Notes: generated by a model from the sequence alone, not told the origin. 54,748 nucleotides of DNA from Discostella pseudostelligera (GCA_036940085.1 JALLBK010000254.1:1-54748), one strand, 5' to 3'. Counted from the first letter of the stretch, positions 23,104 to 35,606 are shown. Translations and numbers: made by a program.

Positions 23104-25191
23104 ATGGCGACAACAATGGCTTCGACTGTAGTGGCGATGAATATCATCATCGCTCTGTTTCACGTAAAGAGCATTGCATCAATCGCCGCATTCCAACCTC
23201 CAGCATCATTCTCCGTCTCGAGAACGTCAACTCGACAAAATAACTCAAACTTGAACTCTTCCATCTCGAGATGCAAACTATTTGAGCTACACAATTCCAT
23301 CACAACCACCGATGATAGTACAATTCACAATATTGAAGAAGAATGGGACGTCGTCGTTGTAGGTTCAGGCATTGGCGGTCTCAGTGCTGCAGCTATGTGC
23401 GCAACTTATGGATTAAAGACAATATGTGTCGAGGCGCATGAACATGCCGGCGGAGTGGCGCATTCCTTCGAGCGCAAACCATCACCATCATCTAGCAAAC
23501 AATCGTCGGCCAATGACAGTAGCAGAAACTTTTGTTTTGATTCTGGTCCCAGTCTGTTGTCCGGTATGAGTTCCAAGGGGACTAATCCCCTTCGACAAGT
23601 TTTAGATGCAATTGGCACTGCCGATTCCATTGATTGGATATCATACGATGGATGGATGGTGTATGATACTGCATACCCCCCGGGAGATCATCGATCCACC
23701 TTTCGATTAACAACGGGAACTGATGGTTCCTGGGAGAAGGAAATTGAAAGAAAAGCTGGCAAAACAAGTTCCACTGAGTTTACCAAATTCCGTAACCGTA
23801 TGATGAGCCCCAACGGTATCTCCGAAAGCAGCGCTCTAATTCCACCCCTTGCAATTCGAGGAGATTTTGGCGTTCTATGGACCATGGCATCGTATCTTGG
23901 AAAATTTCTCAAAATCGGATTGAAAGGAACATTGCTGACGGGCGCGTTCACGAAATGCATGAACATGTATGGATTGACGGATGAATTCAATCGACAGTGG
24001 TTTGATTACCTTGCGTTTGCATTGTCTGGTTTAGACGCGGCACATACCCAAGCAGCACCGGTTGCATACACCATGGTCGATTTGCACAAGGAGGGGGCAG
24101 TGCTCGATTATCCCAGGGGTGGTATGGGATCGTTGGTACAAGCACTAGTAAAAGGGTTGGAGATTAAACGTGGCCAGGACGGTGTCGCTGGTGAGCTCCG
24201 GTTAAAAAGTTGTGTTGAACGATTTATCTTGGAAGAAGACAATGGAACTGCCAAGTGCACCGGTGTACAATTAGAAAATGGAACGATACTCCATGCACGG
24301 AAAGGAGTTGTTTGCAATGCGCCCTTGTGGAACATGGCAAAGATTCTTGAAAATAGCATTGATCCACTAGAAGGACAGTCTGCTCTGTCTGCGGCTGTGA
24401 AGGAAGTTCGAAAACAAGCAGATGCAATGGAAATGACTGGCTCCTTTATGCATTTACATCTCGGTATTCCGGCTGAAGGACTACCCGCTGATCTCGAATG
24501 TCACCACTCGGTTCTCAATCTATCCACGGATGTTACCGCTGAACAAAACCTGGTCATTGTTTCGATACCGACAATATTCGATCCTACCCTAGCCCCGGAA
24601 GGATACCACGTCATTCATGCCTACACCGCCGCGAGTGAAAATTTTGTAGATTGGGATGATAAGCTTACGAAGGGATATGATGATGGCAAGACAGAGCAGA
24701 ACGATTACAAACGAAGCGACGCGTACAAAGATTTGAAGGAGAAGAAGGCTGAGGCATTATGGCTCGCGATGGAACGTATCATACCCGACATTCGAGAACG
24801 CTCTCGTCGGAAGGGGAGTGTTGTTGAAATTGGTACACCACTCACTCATCGAAGATATAATAGGCGATATCGTGGCACCTATGGTCCAGCGCCTGCAAAT
24901 GGAAAGGATGTCTGGGAATTGCCTGGACCCAAAACACCCATTTCGGGATTGTTAGCGTGCGGAGATACAACCTTCCCAGGTAAGCAACCAGCATAATATC
25001 GAATGCAAATACAGTATATCGCTTCAAAAAGCGACCGCTAATGAAACTCGTATGACTTTTTCCACTAATCCGCAGGCATTGGCTTGCCTGGAGTTGCCGC
25101 ATCTGGAACTATTGCAGCGAATACAATCGTCGATCCGAGCGCCCAGTTATTTTTGATGGAAGAAATGAAACGTATTGGTGCATTGCAATAG
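23104..25191 (+). CDS. Plastid carotenoid isomerase / phytoene-desaturase-like FAD oxidoreductase (CRTISO family)
   Basis: Two exons, 23104..24979 and 25076..25191 (96-bp intron), encode 663 residues. The FAD-binding dinucleotide motif is DVVVVGSGIGGLSAAAMC at residues 82-99, followed by the family's AHEHAGGVAHSFER and DSGPSLLSG. The second exon completes the flavin domain with GIGLPGVAASGTIAANTIV. The N terminus has a hydrophobic signal segment (VVAMNIIIALFHVKSIA) followed by SIAAFQPP, matching the diatom bipartite plastid signal cleaved before Phe. CRTISO-type enzymes isomerise poly-cis carotenoids, and some diatom paralogues act late in fucoxanthin synthesis; which reaction this copy catalyses cannot be read from sequence. 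The CDS follows the GGCGGGAAAAGAT array. Confidence 0.85.
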
Positions 25192-25545
25192 AACTAACAC
25201 AAAGATATTTATGCTAGAATATCTCGCGTCGGTGATTTCTAGAACTATTGCATCAAAGTGCAATAATAGTAGCGTCAGTTATGTCTCAAGAAGAGTACCA
25301 GATAAGCAATACGAAGACATTCGATGAGAGTGTAATATTGCTATCACTATGTCGAATGCAAAGCAACTACCTACTCGCCTATCACGCGATAAACACCGTT
25401 GTAGATCAAAAGCATGCATTCATCATAACTATACTCAACCAAGCAATCATTCTCCAATGCAAAAAGCTCATCGGACGATTATATGTACATGTCACTCGTT
25501 AGCAGAAGATAGAATCACAATCAAAATGATGATCTGTCTCCCTCA
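25192..25545. other. Convergent intergenic region, 354 bp
   Basis: Only short frames without family resemblance; no repeat or RNA structure recognised. Confidence 0.55.
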
Positions 25546-26283
25546 TCAAAAATCGTAGGGGTGGGGATTCGGATGTTGAGTCGCAATTGGTTGATCCAGC
25601 ACCGTCGTCGTCTTAGTAGTGGATACATTCTTCTTACTTCTCCGTCCGACCTTCAAAGGAGCCAAACCCACAAGTTTATACTCATTGACATACCGAGATA
25701 GTGCGTGACGAAGGTCCAATATTACCATATTCAACACGAATTTGTTTGGCAATGGTTTCGGCGGACACTTTTTTTTTGTCCCCGCGAGTTCGTCATACAA
25801 GGATGTAGCGCGTTGTAATGCCAATGCGTAAACTTCGGAATTGATGGATCGATCATTGCTTCGTGGTGGTGGCTTGGGAGATTTTCGACGTGTTCGTTTT
25901 GGTTTCTGAGGAAGAAGAGCTGTGAGCAGCTGCTGCTGGTTGTAGTTGCGCTGGAGGCGGTGCTAGCGCTGGCGCCGGTATTGCTGCTGGTTTGCTGCTG
26001 TCACTGTCGAGGCATTGATATTTTCCTCGTACTCCTTCACTCTAGCCAACGCTCGCCGGACCTGCATTTGAATTGCTCGATTGGAACTCTCTGAATCGGT
26101 AAATTTCGCCGCACGCATGGCCTGGGGTACCTTCAAGCATGGCGCTATCAAAAGTAATTCAACTGCTTTGGCGATTCGCTTCTTGTCGTTATTTTCAATA
26201 ATTGGCTTCTTCTCGGGTGCCGAGACTATCGGCAGAAGCGGCGCCGGTTGCGCTACGGTTGGTTCAGTCGTCGTCACCGTCAT
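25546..26283 (-). CDS. Diatom-type protein of unknown function, two exons
   Basis: The frames at 26283..26005 and 25905..25546 (minus) join through a 99-bp intron into 212 residues; the junction is phase 0. The donor GTGACA is weak, but the acceptor (TCTTCTTCCTCAG) is strong. The N half has AVELLLIAPCLKVPQAMRAA followed by KFTDSE and QMQVRRALARV; this resembles the short helical region before helix-turn-helix segments in a large, uncharacterised diatom protein family (recalled, not searched). The second half starts with a basic patch, KPKRTRRKSPKPPPR, a likely nuclear signal. The start is placed at MTVTTTEPT because the longer open frame would run through the TTCCCGCC promoter boxes. A frameshifted pseudogene is the alternative to splicing. 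Confidence 0.5.
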
Positions 26284-26683
26284 GGTTTGGTTGGAATTGA
26301 AGGTCAACAGTTCTTCCCGCCATTTTCGCATTATCGCCACAATCGTCTTCCCGCCATTTTCGCCACAAATCTTATCGCCAGTCCGAACGCCTACGTCAGT
26401 AAGAAGAGTTAAGGAAAGTCTAAAAAGGAAATATAATTTCAGTATCGCATATTGAAATGTTACATTTTGCAATTTCTTTAATTATGAATATTAATTTGGC
26501 CCAATCTCCACGCCCTCTCCAAAGAAAAAGAAAGAAGAATGCCATCACCGCTGTTGTTGATGAGTGGTTTTATTTGATCTGTTGGTTGTTGGTGGCAGCG
26601 TCGTCGCCGTCGCCACAACATAGTATGGCATCTTCTCTCTTCGCCAACATCAACATCGACACCCCGCCACCACCACTACAATT
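26284..26683. promoter_or_regulatory. Divergent promoter with duplicated TCTTCCCGCCATTTTCGC
   Basis: An identical 18-mer occurs at 26312-26329 and 26346-26363 (34-bp period), each holding the E2F-like TTCCCGCC core. It lies between the preceding small gene (-) and the OTU protease (+). Confidence 0.55.
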
Positions 26684-28165
26684 ATGATGCCGCCGACGAG
26701 TTTGCCCCTCATACAGAGAGTGTCGATGAATTGCGATAGCATCAGCAGACGGAGACGGAAAAGAGCCAGCTCACTGTCCCTTCTCGCGACAATTGCATGC
26801 TGCTTCTTAACTCTATCACTATCACCATCAACACTACTCGTCGATTCGCGTCCACCATCATCATCTAGTATCAGCAATAGCATCCCTCGATCGAACAATC
26901 GCTACACCAACTATTTCAACGACGACATTACCGACGATTCTCCATCATCGTCATCGTTATCAACATCACAACCATATCACCCACCATGGAATCCATCTCC
27001 ACACATTAATTCCAACGGATTTCTTACTGAATTCTATTCCCAAATTCCCGGAACGTGGGAGCATGCTGCCAATATTGGTGGTAAACATGGTGTGCATAGC
27101 AAGACTACCAAACAATTAGGAATGGTGCCAGTACAAGTCCGACAAGTTCCCGGGGATGGGAATTGTTTGTTTCATAGTATTGCTATTTGTTTGTATTATG
27201 AAACCAATAATAATAACAACGGTGGAAGTGGAGGTGGAAGTGGTGAAGATGGATATTGGGAATGCTTGTTTGGACCATGGAGATCATTGGGACTGGGGAA
27301 GAGTAGTGCTAGTGCAGTGTCAGACAAACAACAACTACTATTGCAACAGCAATACCGACATTTGCCAATGGATACAGTAGATAATATTGCACAACTACGA
27401 CGGACCTCATTGGCATTGCGAAATGCTGCTGTGGATGTACTATCATCATCAACTTCATCCTCCACAAATCCAGGACGTGTTGGATTGTTGGGATTCGGTG
27501 GATTAAGCAATCTCATCTCAAGAGGAGGAGACAGTATGGGTATAGTGGGGAACATTCGAAAAGTCACACCATCGTCCTCATCGTCGTCTCGTCGACTGTT
27601 CCTCCAAGGAGATGAATACATCTCCTCTTCTGAATTATTGAATGCTGCATCGTCTCAATTCAATATTAACGGTGAAGAATACTGTACATTGATGCGTAAT
27701 GAGGGATATTGGGGCGGAGGACCTGAGATTGTGGCATTGTCTAACTATTTGAAGAGACCGATCCATGTGTTTGAATTGATTCCGAAGGAGGACTCGTCCA
27801 ATATTGAGGATGGGGATGGAGGTAGTAACGAATGTCGAATCCGAACATCGGATCGATTCACCTTACGTCGGATGGCGTGTTTCGGTTCACCGAAATTTGA
27901 TCGCAAGGCGCCATTACACATTCTATCGGCAGATTCGCGATTTCCAGATGTAGATCCCAAACGTGTACGGAAAGCAGGAAATCACTTCTTGGCATTGTTC
28001 CCTGTTTCGCCGACGTTGCTTCAACAGCAGCAATCATCGGAAGAATTGGAATGTCGAAGTAGGAAACTTCTTGCAAATCATGCATTGATGAGGGGCGGTA
28101 CTATTAGTCGATCGGGACTATTTTGGCGGTGGTGGTGGCGAGATAACGATGAGAGGGATAGATGA
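26684..28165 (+). CDS. OTU-domain cysteine protease (deubiquitinase), membrane-anchored or secretory
   Basis: Single exon, 493 residues. OTU proteases remove ubiquitin from substrates. The catalytic motif PGDGNCLFHSIAICLYY places Asp158 and Cys161, and the catalytic His is His434 in KAGNHFLALFP. Between them are EEYCTLMRNEGYWGGGPEIV and LSNYLKRPIHVFE, standard OTU core segments. Low-complexity insertions (residues ~172-190 and ~245-300) enlarge the domain. A hydrophobic stretch near the N terminus after an Arg cluster (SLSLLATIACCFLTLSL) suggests a signal anchor. It converges on the USP gene only 95 bp away, so the two deubiquitinase transcripts probably overlap at their 3' ends. Whether it prefers ubiquitin or a ubiquitin-like protein is unknown. 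Confidence 0.85.
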   Translation: MMPPTSLPLIQRVSMNCDSISRRRRKRASSLSLLATIACCFLTLSLSPSTLLVDSRPPSSSSISNSIPRSNNRYTNYFNDDITDDSPSSSSLSTSQPYHPPWNPSPHINSNGFLTEFYSQIPGTWEHAANIGGKHGVHSKTTKQLGMVPVQVRQVPGDGNCLFHSIAICLYYETNNNNNGGSGGGSGEDGYWECLFGPWRSLGLGKSSASAVSDKQQLLLQQQYRHLPMDTVDNIAQLRRTSLALRNAAVDVLSSSTSSSTNPGRVGLLGFGGLSNLISRGGDSMGIVGNIRKVTPSSSSSSRRLFLQGDEYISSSELLNAASSQFNINGEEYCTLMRNEGYWGGGPEIVALSNYLKRPIHVFELIPKEDSSNIEDGDGGSNECRIRTSDRFTLRRMACFGSPKFDRKAPLHILSADSRFPDVDPKRVRKAGNHFLALFPVSPTLLQQQQSSEELECRSRKLLANHALMRGGTISRSGLFWRWWWRDNDERDR

Positions 28166-28260
28166 ATGGTGGGGCGGATGATACTGGTGCAAATGTTCGC
28201 CATTTCTAGATCTATTGACTCGTTACAGTAGCAATGTTAATATCCATGGTAAGAGCACTC

Positions 28261-31200
28261 TCATGAAATAACACACCGATCACGGGATTTCATCAATTTA
28301 TCCACCTCCTCCTCAGTCAACCCTTCTCCCTCTCGTTCTTGGGTGTCCCAAAAGTCTTCAAGCGTTGCTCCCTTCACATCCCTTCGAACGTAGAACAAAA
28401 TGTAAGCCGAAGGATCTACAACATCGCGGCTGTTAAGTTCATAAATTTGAGCATCGTTGAATAGTCGCCACTTTCCATCGAGTTCCGACTTCAGACTAGC
28501 AACGTAGTGACCACCGGAGAGTGCGCCTTGATGATGGACAACACCGTACAAATCGTAAATACTCTCTTCGCGGCCACAATTGTTCTTTGCCAGGGGGTGA
28601 AAGGTCCCACCAACAGAAGAGCCTCCAGTGTCATCAGTGCCATCCTGAGATTCCTCCTTCTTGGAATGATCATCATCGTTTCTTTTGGAAGATGAGGACG
28701 GTGCAACAATCCGGGAAAGATCCAAACCCTCAATGGGAAACACCACAAGGTCTCGTAGCTTTCGTTTCATGTGCTGCGTAAATTGAAATCGTTTGAGATG
28801 TATCATCACCATAGGTGGAGTCCTCCATATGCTCATACGTTTAGTTTGAACACGAAGTTCTTTGCATTTCGAGCAATATACCTGTTGGGGGCGGGAGGTG
28901 GCAATAGAGATAAGTTGATGGCGTGCATTCGGTATCATATTTAATCGAACCATAGCAAGGGACTTACTTCTGGAATCTTCTCCTCCGCTGCAAACGAATC
29001 AAGGCATTCCTCAAGAGTAATTGATCCACTATAGCCATATTTCTTTCCAGCCCCGTTGAAGGAACTGTGCTTTTTCACTCGTATTAATGCTTTGGCATGG
29101 GGGCTCATATTCACATTAACGCCGGCACTTTCGCTTTTACTGATATCCCAACCAAAACCACCACCACTGAGATCAACTGACATGTGCCAATCAATTGCTA
29201 TGCTGTCGCCGCACATGGCTATGGCAGGGGAGTCATCGCACGGAACGAGACAGCCGATGCAGCATGAAAACCAACTGCATAAAGCACAACGATTTCCATC
29301 TCTGGACACTAATCTCAGACGAAAGCCGTATGGTGGGGTATCTCCCGCTGCAACACTTTCCATGTCGACTGTTGTCTTTTGGCGGTGGTGTCGTCCTCTT
29401 GGAGCTTGCGAGGAAGAAGTGTCGTTTACAGCACCACCCTCTCCGCTGCAGGAAAAAGTTGTTATATCACTGTCATGATGTCTGAATGCAGTTGGAACAT
29501 AACGCTGAACTCGCTCTGAAATGTGTGCGTACAAGTCTTTGCCAGTAAAGCCTTCCAAATCTCTCACACGAAGCAATAGTGGCGATCCAAAAACGTACGG
29601 CTGGAATGGATGGAGGAAAGGACCATGAACAAATTCGAGCCTTCGCTGAGACAGAGCAAGGTAAGAGTATTTGACAGCCGGAACTTCTTGCGAATCCGCG
29701 TTGGACTCGTCCTTATCTTCTACATCGATTGGCTTATGTTGTACTTCATACACGTGCAATGCAGGAATCTCGCCAGATTCATTAGTGGCGAGTCTCGAGA
29801 GAGCCCACGAGTGCTAGTTGGATAGTGTTGAAAGCGGAGAAGGTGAGAAAAGCACACGATCCCGAGCGAACAATTAAACTTGACGAACTCACAGGTATGA
29901 TCTTCCGAATATAACTTTCACCCATGTCAACCACTGCCATACTCTCTATCATTTCTTCATACCGTGCGACGCTGACATCGGATTCATTGCGTTCTGAATG
30001 ATCACTATCAAAGGACTCCTCAACATCCATCCGCTCGTCTCCATTTGAATCATTCTTGTCTGCATAAATTATCTTAGCTAGATTCAACATCACGTCTTTC
30101 ACAGTACCATCATGTCGTACACGAACAGAATACTTCATGATCTCATCTTCTTCGTTCATTGGATAAAGAATACACTGAACGGCAACTTGGTCATCCTCAG
30201 GAAGTGGGACTTGGAGATAAGCGAATGGTTCGAACCGGGCACTTTCATACTTGCACGTCTTGCAGGTTGAGGTACTTTTGTACTGGCCCGTAAACAATGC
30301 CTCGATGATGGATAGCTCTCTCTGCAAGTGGTTTGACCACCAAATGTCAGCCAGTTCTTCATCTGGACGTCCATCTGAATCCGGAGCTTCAATATATGGC
30401 TTTTTCACAATTCGATTCAAATCCTCAGAAAGTCCACTTAGTAAGAAAGCAAGTAATTCTTGGGCATCGTGTTGTTCATTGCCCGCAAAACTTTCATTGA
30501 ATTTTCCCATCGCAACTTTGAAAGACTTCGGTGTCAATGATGGTGCATCGATAGGGACTGATAAAGACTTGCTGTTTGATTTGGATGGAGATGGATTCCC
30601 CTTATCATACTTCTTCCATAAGTTGTGGACCAATACAGCAAACGCTTGCGCAAGACGACCTTCGTGTCCGAGTGGATTGGTGGTATTAATATCGCGAAGG
30701 TACGCCTTAGATGTGAAGTAGTCCCTCAAGATTGGAGTATGGCTTAGGCACTGAATTGACGAGTTTAGGTAGCATGTATTCCTGCATGATTTAGAGGCGC
30801 GTAATGGTGAGAGTCCATGTTGCTTCAAACATCAATGTCACAATAAGCGCCTTACCCCATATTAAAAAGGCCAACGATGCCATCTCCTAGTGCCATTTCC
30901 TCCTTTTCCTCGCCAGTTCCAACGACACCCTGTCCTTCATCCCCATCACCTGCCATCTCTTTTGGCTGTGAGCGGGGCCAAGTGCCGTCGTCGTTCCTTA
31001 ACTCGAGCATTAGACTAATGTTCTCTTCATCTTTTCCCAATAATCTACCTCGCTGATTTCTCTCGTCGGTAATGGGGAGATCTAGATCAAGTTTTTTCCC
31101 AACGCTGTCTAGTGTAGTGGCGGCGCGAGGGGAGTTGATACCGTCTAGCAACCAAAGACGACAATCATATCGCTGCAACTTTGAATCACGGCCAAGACCA

Positions 31201-34200
31201 TCGCGTAGTTTGACGACAATCTCCTGGAGAGGGAGATATCGTGAGAGTGGAATAAACTGTTGAAAAGGTCGAGGTTCACCCCGAGATGCCTTATCGCAAA
31301 GAAATACAGTCGCATAAAGGGGATACAACTCGATATCATACAAGTCATGTATTCCTGATGAGCCCCTGAGGCTAGGACTGTAGCTCACGTGGTTTGGTGC
31401 ATCACCAGTTGTTCGAGAGTCAAATGGCACAACCTCCCGAGTGATTGGCGGACCACCATCGTACCACGCTTGAAGTGCACTCCATACCAATGGTTCCACA
31501 AGCTCAAAGTCACGATGGATATGTAGACCCTGCTTCAGCGAAAGAATTCCCTCAACAGACAAGAGACTTGCATTCTCAATTTTTCCCACCGGAGGACACC
31601 ATTCTGCATCGCCATCACCAACTTTGCTACCAGTACAGTGCTGCCACGTCCTCCACCACTCGGCATTGATAACGTGCCACAAAGTACCAACAGGTCCATG
31701 GGGCTGGCGTTCTCGAGACCGCGGGTATCTATATTTGTGCCTCCGCTGAATTTCCTCGATAAGTCTCTTCTCCATGGTCACTGATGCGGGCCTCACCCCA
31801 AATAGGACAGAGGCTATTAAACGCAAGTCCACGAGGTATGGGCCAAGACGAGTTTCACGCACGGACATCGCTATCACGCCATTTTTATCGGAGGGAGAAA
31901 GGTGTAGATGCCACCTCACAAAACCACGGAAGTCAATTGTTGAGGATGATCCCGACTTGCCATTGGCTTCAGAAATGACGTAGTCAACAAGTTTACTGAG
32001 CTGAATGGAATGTGAAGATGACTCCCTGCTTAGTTGTGAATATTCAAGCTTCGGAGGCAACAGACCCAACAACGACGCGAAGCTGACATCGACGAATGTG
32101 GCCAATGAAGGGGCACCTTCTAGCTTATTTTGCACACGCCCCTCTTCCCCGACTCCATTGGCGGATTGGCGTGGTGTGGACCATGGCATGTTCGATTCTG
32201 ATTGCGACTCCATATCATTGCAGCCTTCGCCAGAAAACGGGGAATCGGCCTTCAGTCGATACGATTCGTGCCCTAACAAAAGGAGGAGCATTTCTCCAAT
32301 CTGCGACCGAGTCATTAAAGCATCATCATGATTCGTCAATGGCTGCTTATCACCTTCATTCTCAACCCCAACGCTATCATTTTGATGACGAGGAAGTTGC
32401 AGAAATGTCTTGAATGCAAGCCGCAACAATGGTATTTCAGACGCATAAGTTCCGTGAAATTCGCATGCTTCATCCGAGTCCTCCTCTTTGAGAGCGTCAA
32501 ACCGCACTGCCTCGCATCCAAAGGATAGCACATCGTACATGGTCCAATAGAATTCCCCTTCTCCTTCTCCACTATGGGTAGTAGCTATATTCCGCGCCAT
32601 TCTATCTTTGACGCCTCCACTATGCCACAAATTTTCGATCAACGCCTCCCTCAACTCCTGAGCCCGTCCGGCACAAGCTCGGAATGTCCATCGTGCTAAT
32701 TCAGGAGTTAAATATCCCGCATGTCCCAGCTCATTGCTCGGTTGGGACACGGCCCTGACAAAACATGCCTCGTCAATAACATTCTTCGGCCGCTTGGGTG
32801 TGATAGATGAATCAATCTCCTCCTCTGGTTGGATTAAGACACCGGTATTCTCGCACACATTTGCTGCACTAACCGAGGACTCTCCCTGCTCGTTCTCATC
32901 GGCGGTACTATAATCAGACTCTTTATCTTCCTCGTCGTCATTTTCAATCGTTGCCTCCGACCCGTCATTACTCGAAATAACAACATGTTGTTGCTCCAAT
33001 GAATGAAATCTCCTCCGAATCTCGTACAGAGCATTGTCTCCCACCGCACCACTTCCATCCTCCCCATCGTACAAGCCGTATTTTGTACAGAGCGCATCGA
33101 TCATGCGAACAGGATCTGAATTAACAATGCGTAAAAAGTGTTCGCATACCTTTGACGAGGGAGGTAGCTGACGCGGTAATAAATAGTTGAAGAGCGTTAG
33201 GATCCAATCTAGGAGGATGTGAGATCCTACAATCAATGGCGACGGTGCCGCAGCATTTTCATCTGGCAACGACGAACTATTGGAAAGGAAAACAATCGTC
33301 GACTGCACCCCTTTCTGAAAGATATCGGGATCAATTGTATTCAATACCCTCGTCGTAGTTGTCGAGCGAGGTAACGGGGCCACCCCACCCGCCACGCTGT
33401 CGTCCTCATGGGGCTCAAGCTTCCTTCTAGGTTCCGACACCACTGTTGTAAATAGTCTATCCAACATGTTCCGCACCCCCTTAGTCTTGTAGCTCTCTTC
33501 GCCATATATATCCGAAAGGAAGCGTTGTAACGTATCGCGCGTCAAGTTGTTCTGTCGTTGATATCCATCGTAGATGCGGAAGGCAAGGAGACATGCAAGG
33601 AGGAGACCATCCTCGCGGGGTGGACATGGTGGTGGAGGCGGAGGCGGCGGAAGAGATGAGCGGACATCATGAGCGGTAGTGGCAGCATTCTCAGAGTCCA
33701 CTTTGTTTGTCTCGTCTATCTCATTGTCAGCATTGTCAACGACATCACCCCCCTCGACCATCGGATTTTCCAACTCTTTCAACTGTTCCTCCATCTTCTC
33801 CTTCTCCAATCTCCTCTCCTCGAAATATCCACGATACCTCATATCCATTTCCGCCAATCGACAAATGGCAAATACAATCAGTAGATCAGGTAATAGTATC
33901 CGTGGTCGTCGTCCACGTACCGATGTGGACATGATGGATGCCATTCGATCATCATGGGAGGATTTAGTAAATGATCGACTACCACCACCACTTCCCCCAC
34001 GGTAATGGTCCATTCCTACTCCCGTCACAACTCCTGGCGTCGTCGTTGCTGCCGATGAGGATGCTGCTGCATGCTTATTCAATCCTCGAATACGTCTCAT
34101 GGGGGATGATGAATTATTATTGGCAGCTGCTGCTGCTCGTGCCGAAGCCAAGGCAGTCAAAGCCGCAGCAGCACTCACACTCTCATCCATTAAATTATCT

Positions 34201-35195
34201 GCAAAATTTTCCGGCATACTCGATACCAATGCATTAAATACACAATCCATTAATGCCATGTGTCCACTTCCATGATAATGATTGTTTGCACCACTTCCAT
34301 ATTTGGCATTGTCGTTGCGATGAGCATCGGTCGAGGGCACTGTCGTGGGTGGGAAGAGCACACCCCGTTTCCCAAAGGAATATTTGTCAAGTCCATAAAC
34401 ACATTGGACACGGTTTAGGGAGATTGAGAAGAGAGATTCGACAGTGTATGTTTCCGGTGGTGGTGGTGGAGGTTTCATTGAAGAAGTAGTGGAAGATTGA
34501 TTCTGTTTTCGCATAGGTGATGAAGGTGCAAGTTGCAGCCGTTGCAAAGAGGATGATGGCGATTTATCCACATAAGACTTGACTACCCCACTACTCTCCC
34601 CCCTACTGTCATCAGCGTAGTAGTAGTCATCTTCATCATCATACTCATCAAATAATACCTCGGCAGTAAGATCATATTCATATCCAGGAATATCTGCATC
34701 AAATGATAATTTACCCCAAGCTTTCGAGACTAGTCGTCGCACTTTGTCGTTAGGACATGGCACTGAGAAGTCATGTGATAGTCCCAGTAATAGCAAATCA
34801 ATTTCACGCTTTTCGTCAGGGGATTCTAGTAGATCGAGGGCATGACGGTAGCGTATCTTTTTCCTCTTCTTGGTGCTTCCATACATGCTACCAATACTGT
34901 TGCTGTAACTGTCGGAATTGTTGCTACTACCAGCGGCGGTGCCATTATTTCTACCACCACCCCTATTATTACTACCAACATCACTACCATTCTCACTATC
35001 ATGATTATATCGCAAATATGCCCGTAGGAAGCATCTCGTCACATCTTTCCCCAGAAGTTGGACGGCGTCATATGGGGAGAGAATGTCAGAGAGACGAGTT
35101 TTGGGTACAGGTACAGGAACTGAATGATGTGTTGAGTGAGCAGCGGCGGCGCCAGCAGATGATGAGGCATCGTTGGAGTGACTGTTAGCGCTCAT
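28261..35195 (-). CDS. Giant ubiquitin-specific protease with DUSP-Ubl-USP core and C-terminal CaaX box
   Basis: Four minus-strand exons, 35195..30856, 30781..29893, 29813..28968 and 28881..28261, join in phase (introns 74, 79, 86 bp) to 2,231 residues. Intron 1 splits the catalytic Cys box: exon 1 ends GLFNMG and exon 2 begins NTCYLNSSIQCL, giving Cys1450. The His box is LSGGHYVASL (His2150) with NDA at 2167-2169. The zinc ribbon pairs are CKTC and CSKC. A DUSP domain precedes (VINAEWWRTWQ, DFELVEPLVWSALQAWYDGG), then a Ubl-like segment. The order, the large insertion in the USP domain (CSWFSCCIGCLVPC) and the terminal CVIS match the USP4/15/32 group; human USP32 also ends in a CaaX prenylation motif. 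The N-terminal ~1,100 residues have no domain I recognise, although USP32 has EF-hands there. Confidence 0.92.
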
Positions 35196-35606
35196 GGTTG
35201 CTATGGTGGCGCGGTGAATGTATTAGGAGGACGTCATGGTGTTCTACTACCAGCGGGAGGAAGATTCGGAATTCGTCATGGTCATGGTCTTCGAATGCTG
35301 CATGCTGCATGCTTCGGCTCTCCTGCGCCAGACAGACGAGCACTCAGCTCGACGCCGGACAGACCATGGCACCGAATCTACGGAGCCCGCCAATGGCATG
35401 CTACATGCACCTGTTGCTCGTTGCTCCTACTCCTCTACTAGGAGTATGGTACTACTTATGCAGTCCTGTGCCTACGCCGTCGCGGCATGAAAGGATGACA
35501 TTGGAAATAATGGGGTTGGGATAATGAGTATCACTGTGATCACTCCTAGAGAACTCGAAAGCCACCTCTACGATCTATTTGATTTATCGGCACAACGATA
35601 GAGAGA
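35196..35606. other. Divergent intergenic region, 411 bp
   Basis: Lies between the USP gene (-) and the cyclotransferase-like gene (+) and must contain both promoters. Unlike several other divergent promoters here, no GGCGGGAA box is seen. Confidence 0.55.

Noticed and set aside
34757..35188. His/Tyr/Cys-rich plus frame inside the USP first exon
   Set aside because: Antisense shadow of a Ser/Asn/Gly low-complexity coding stretch.
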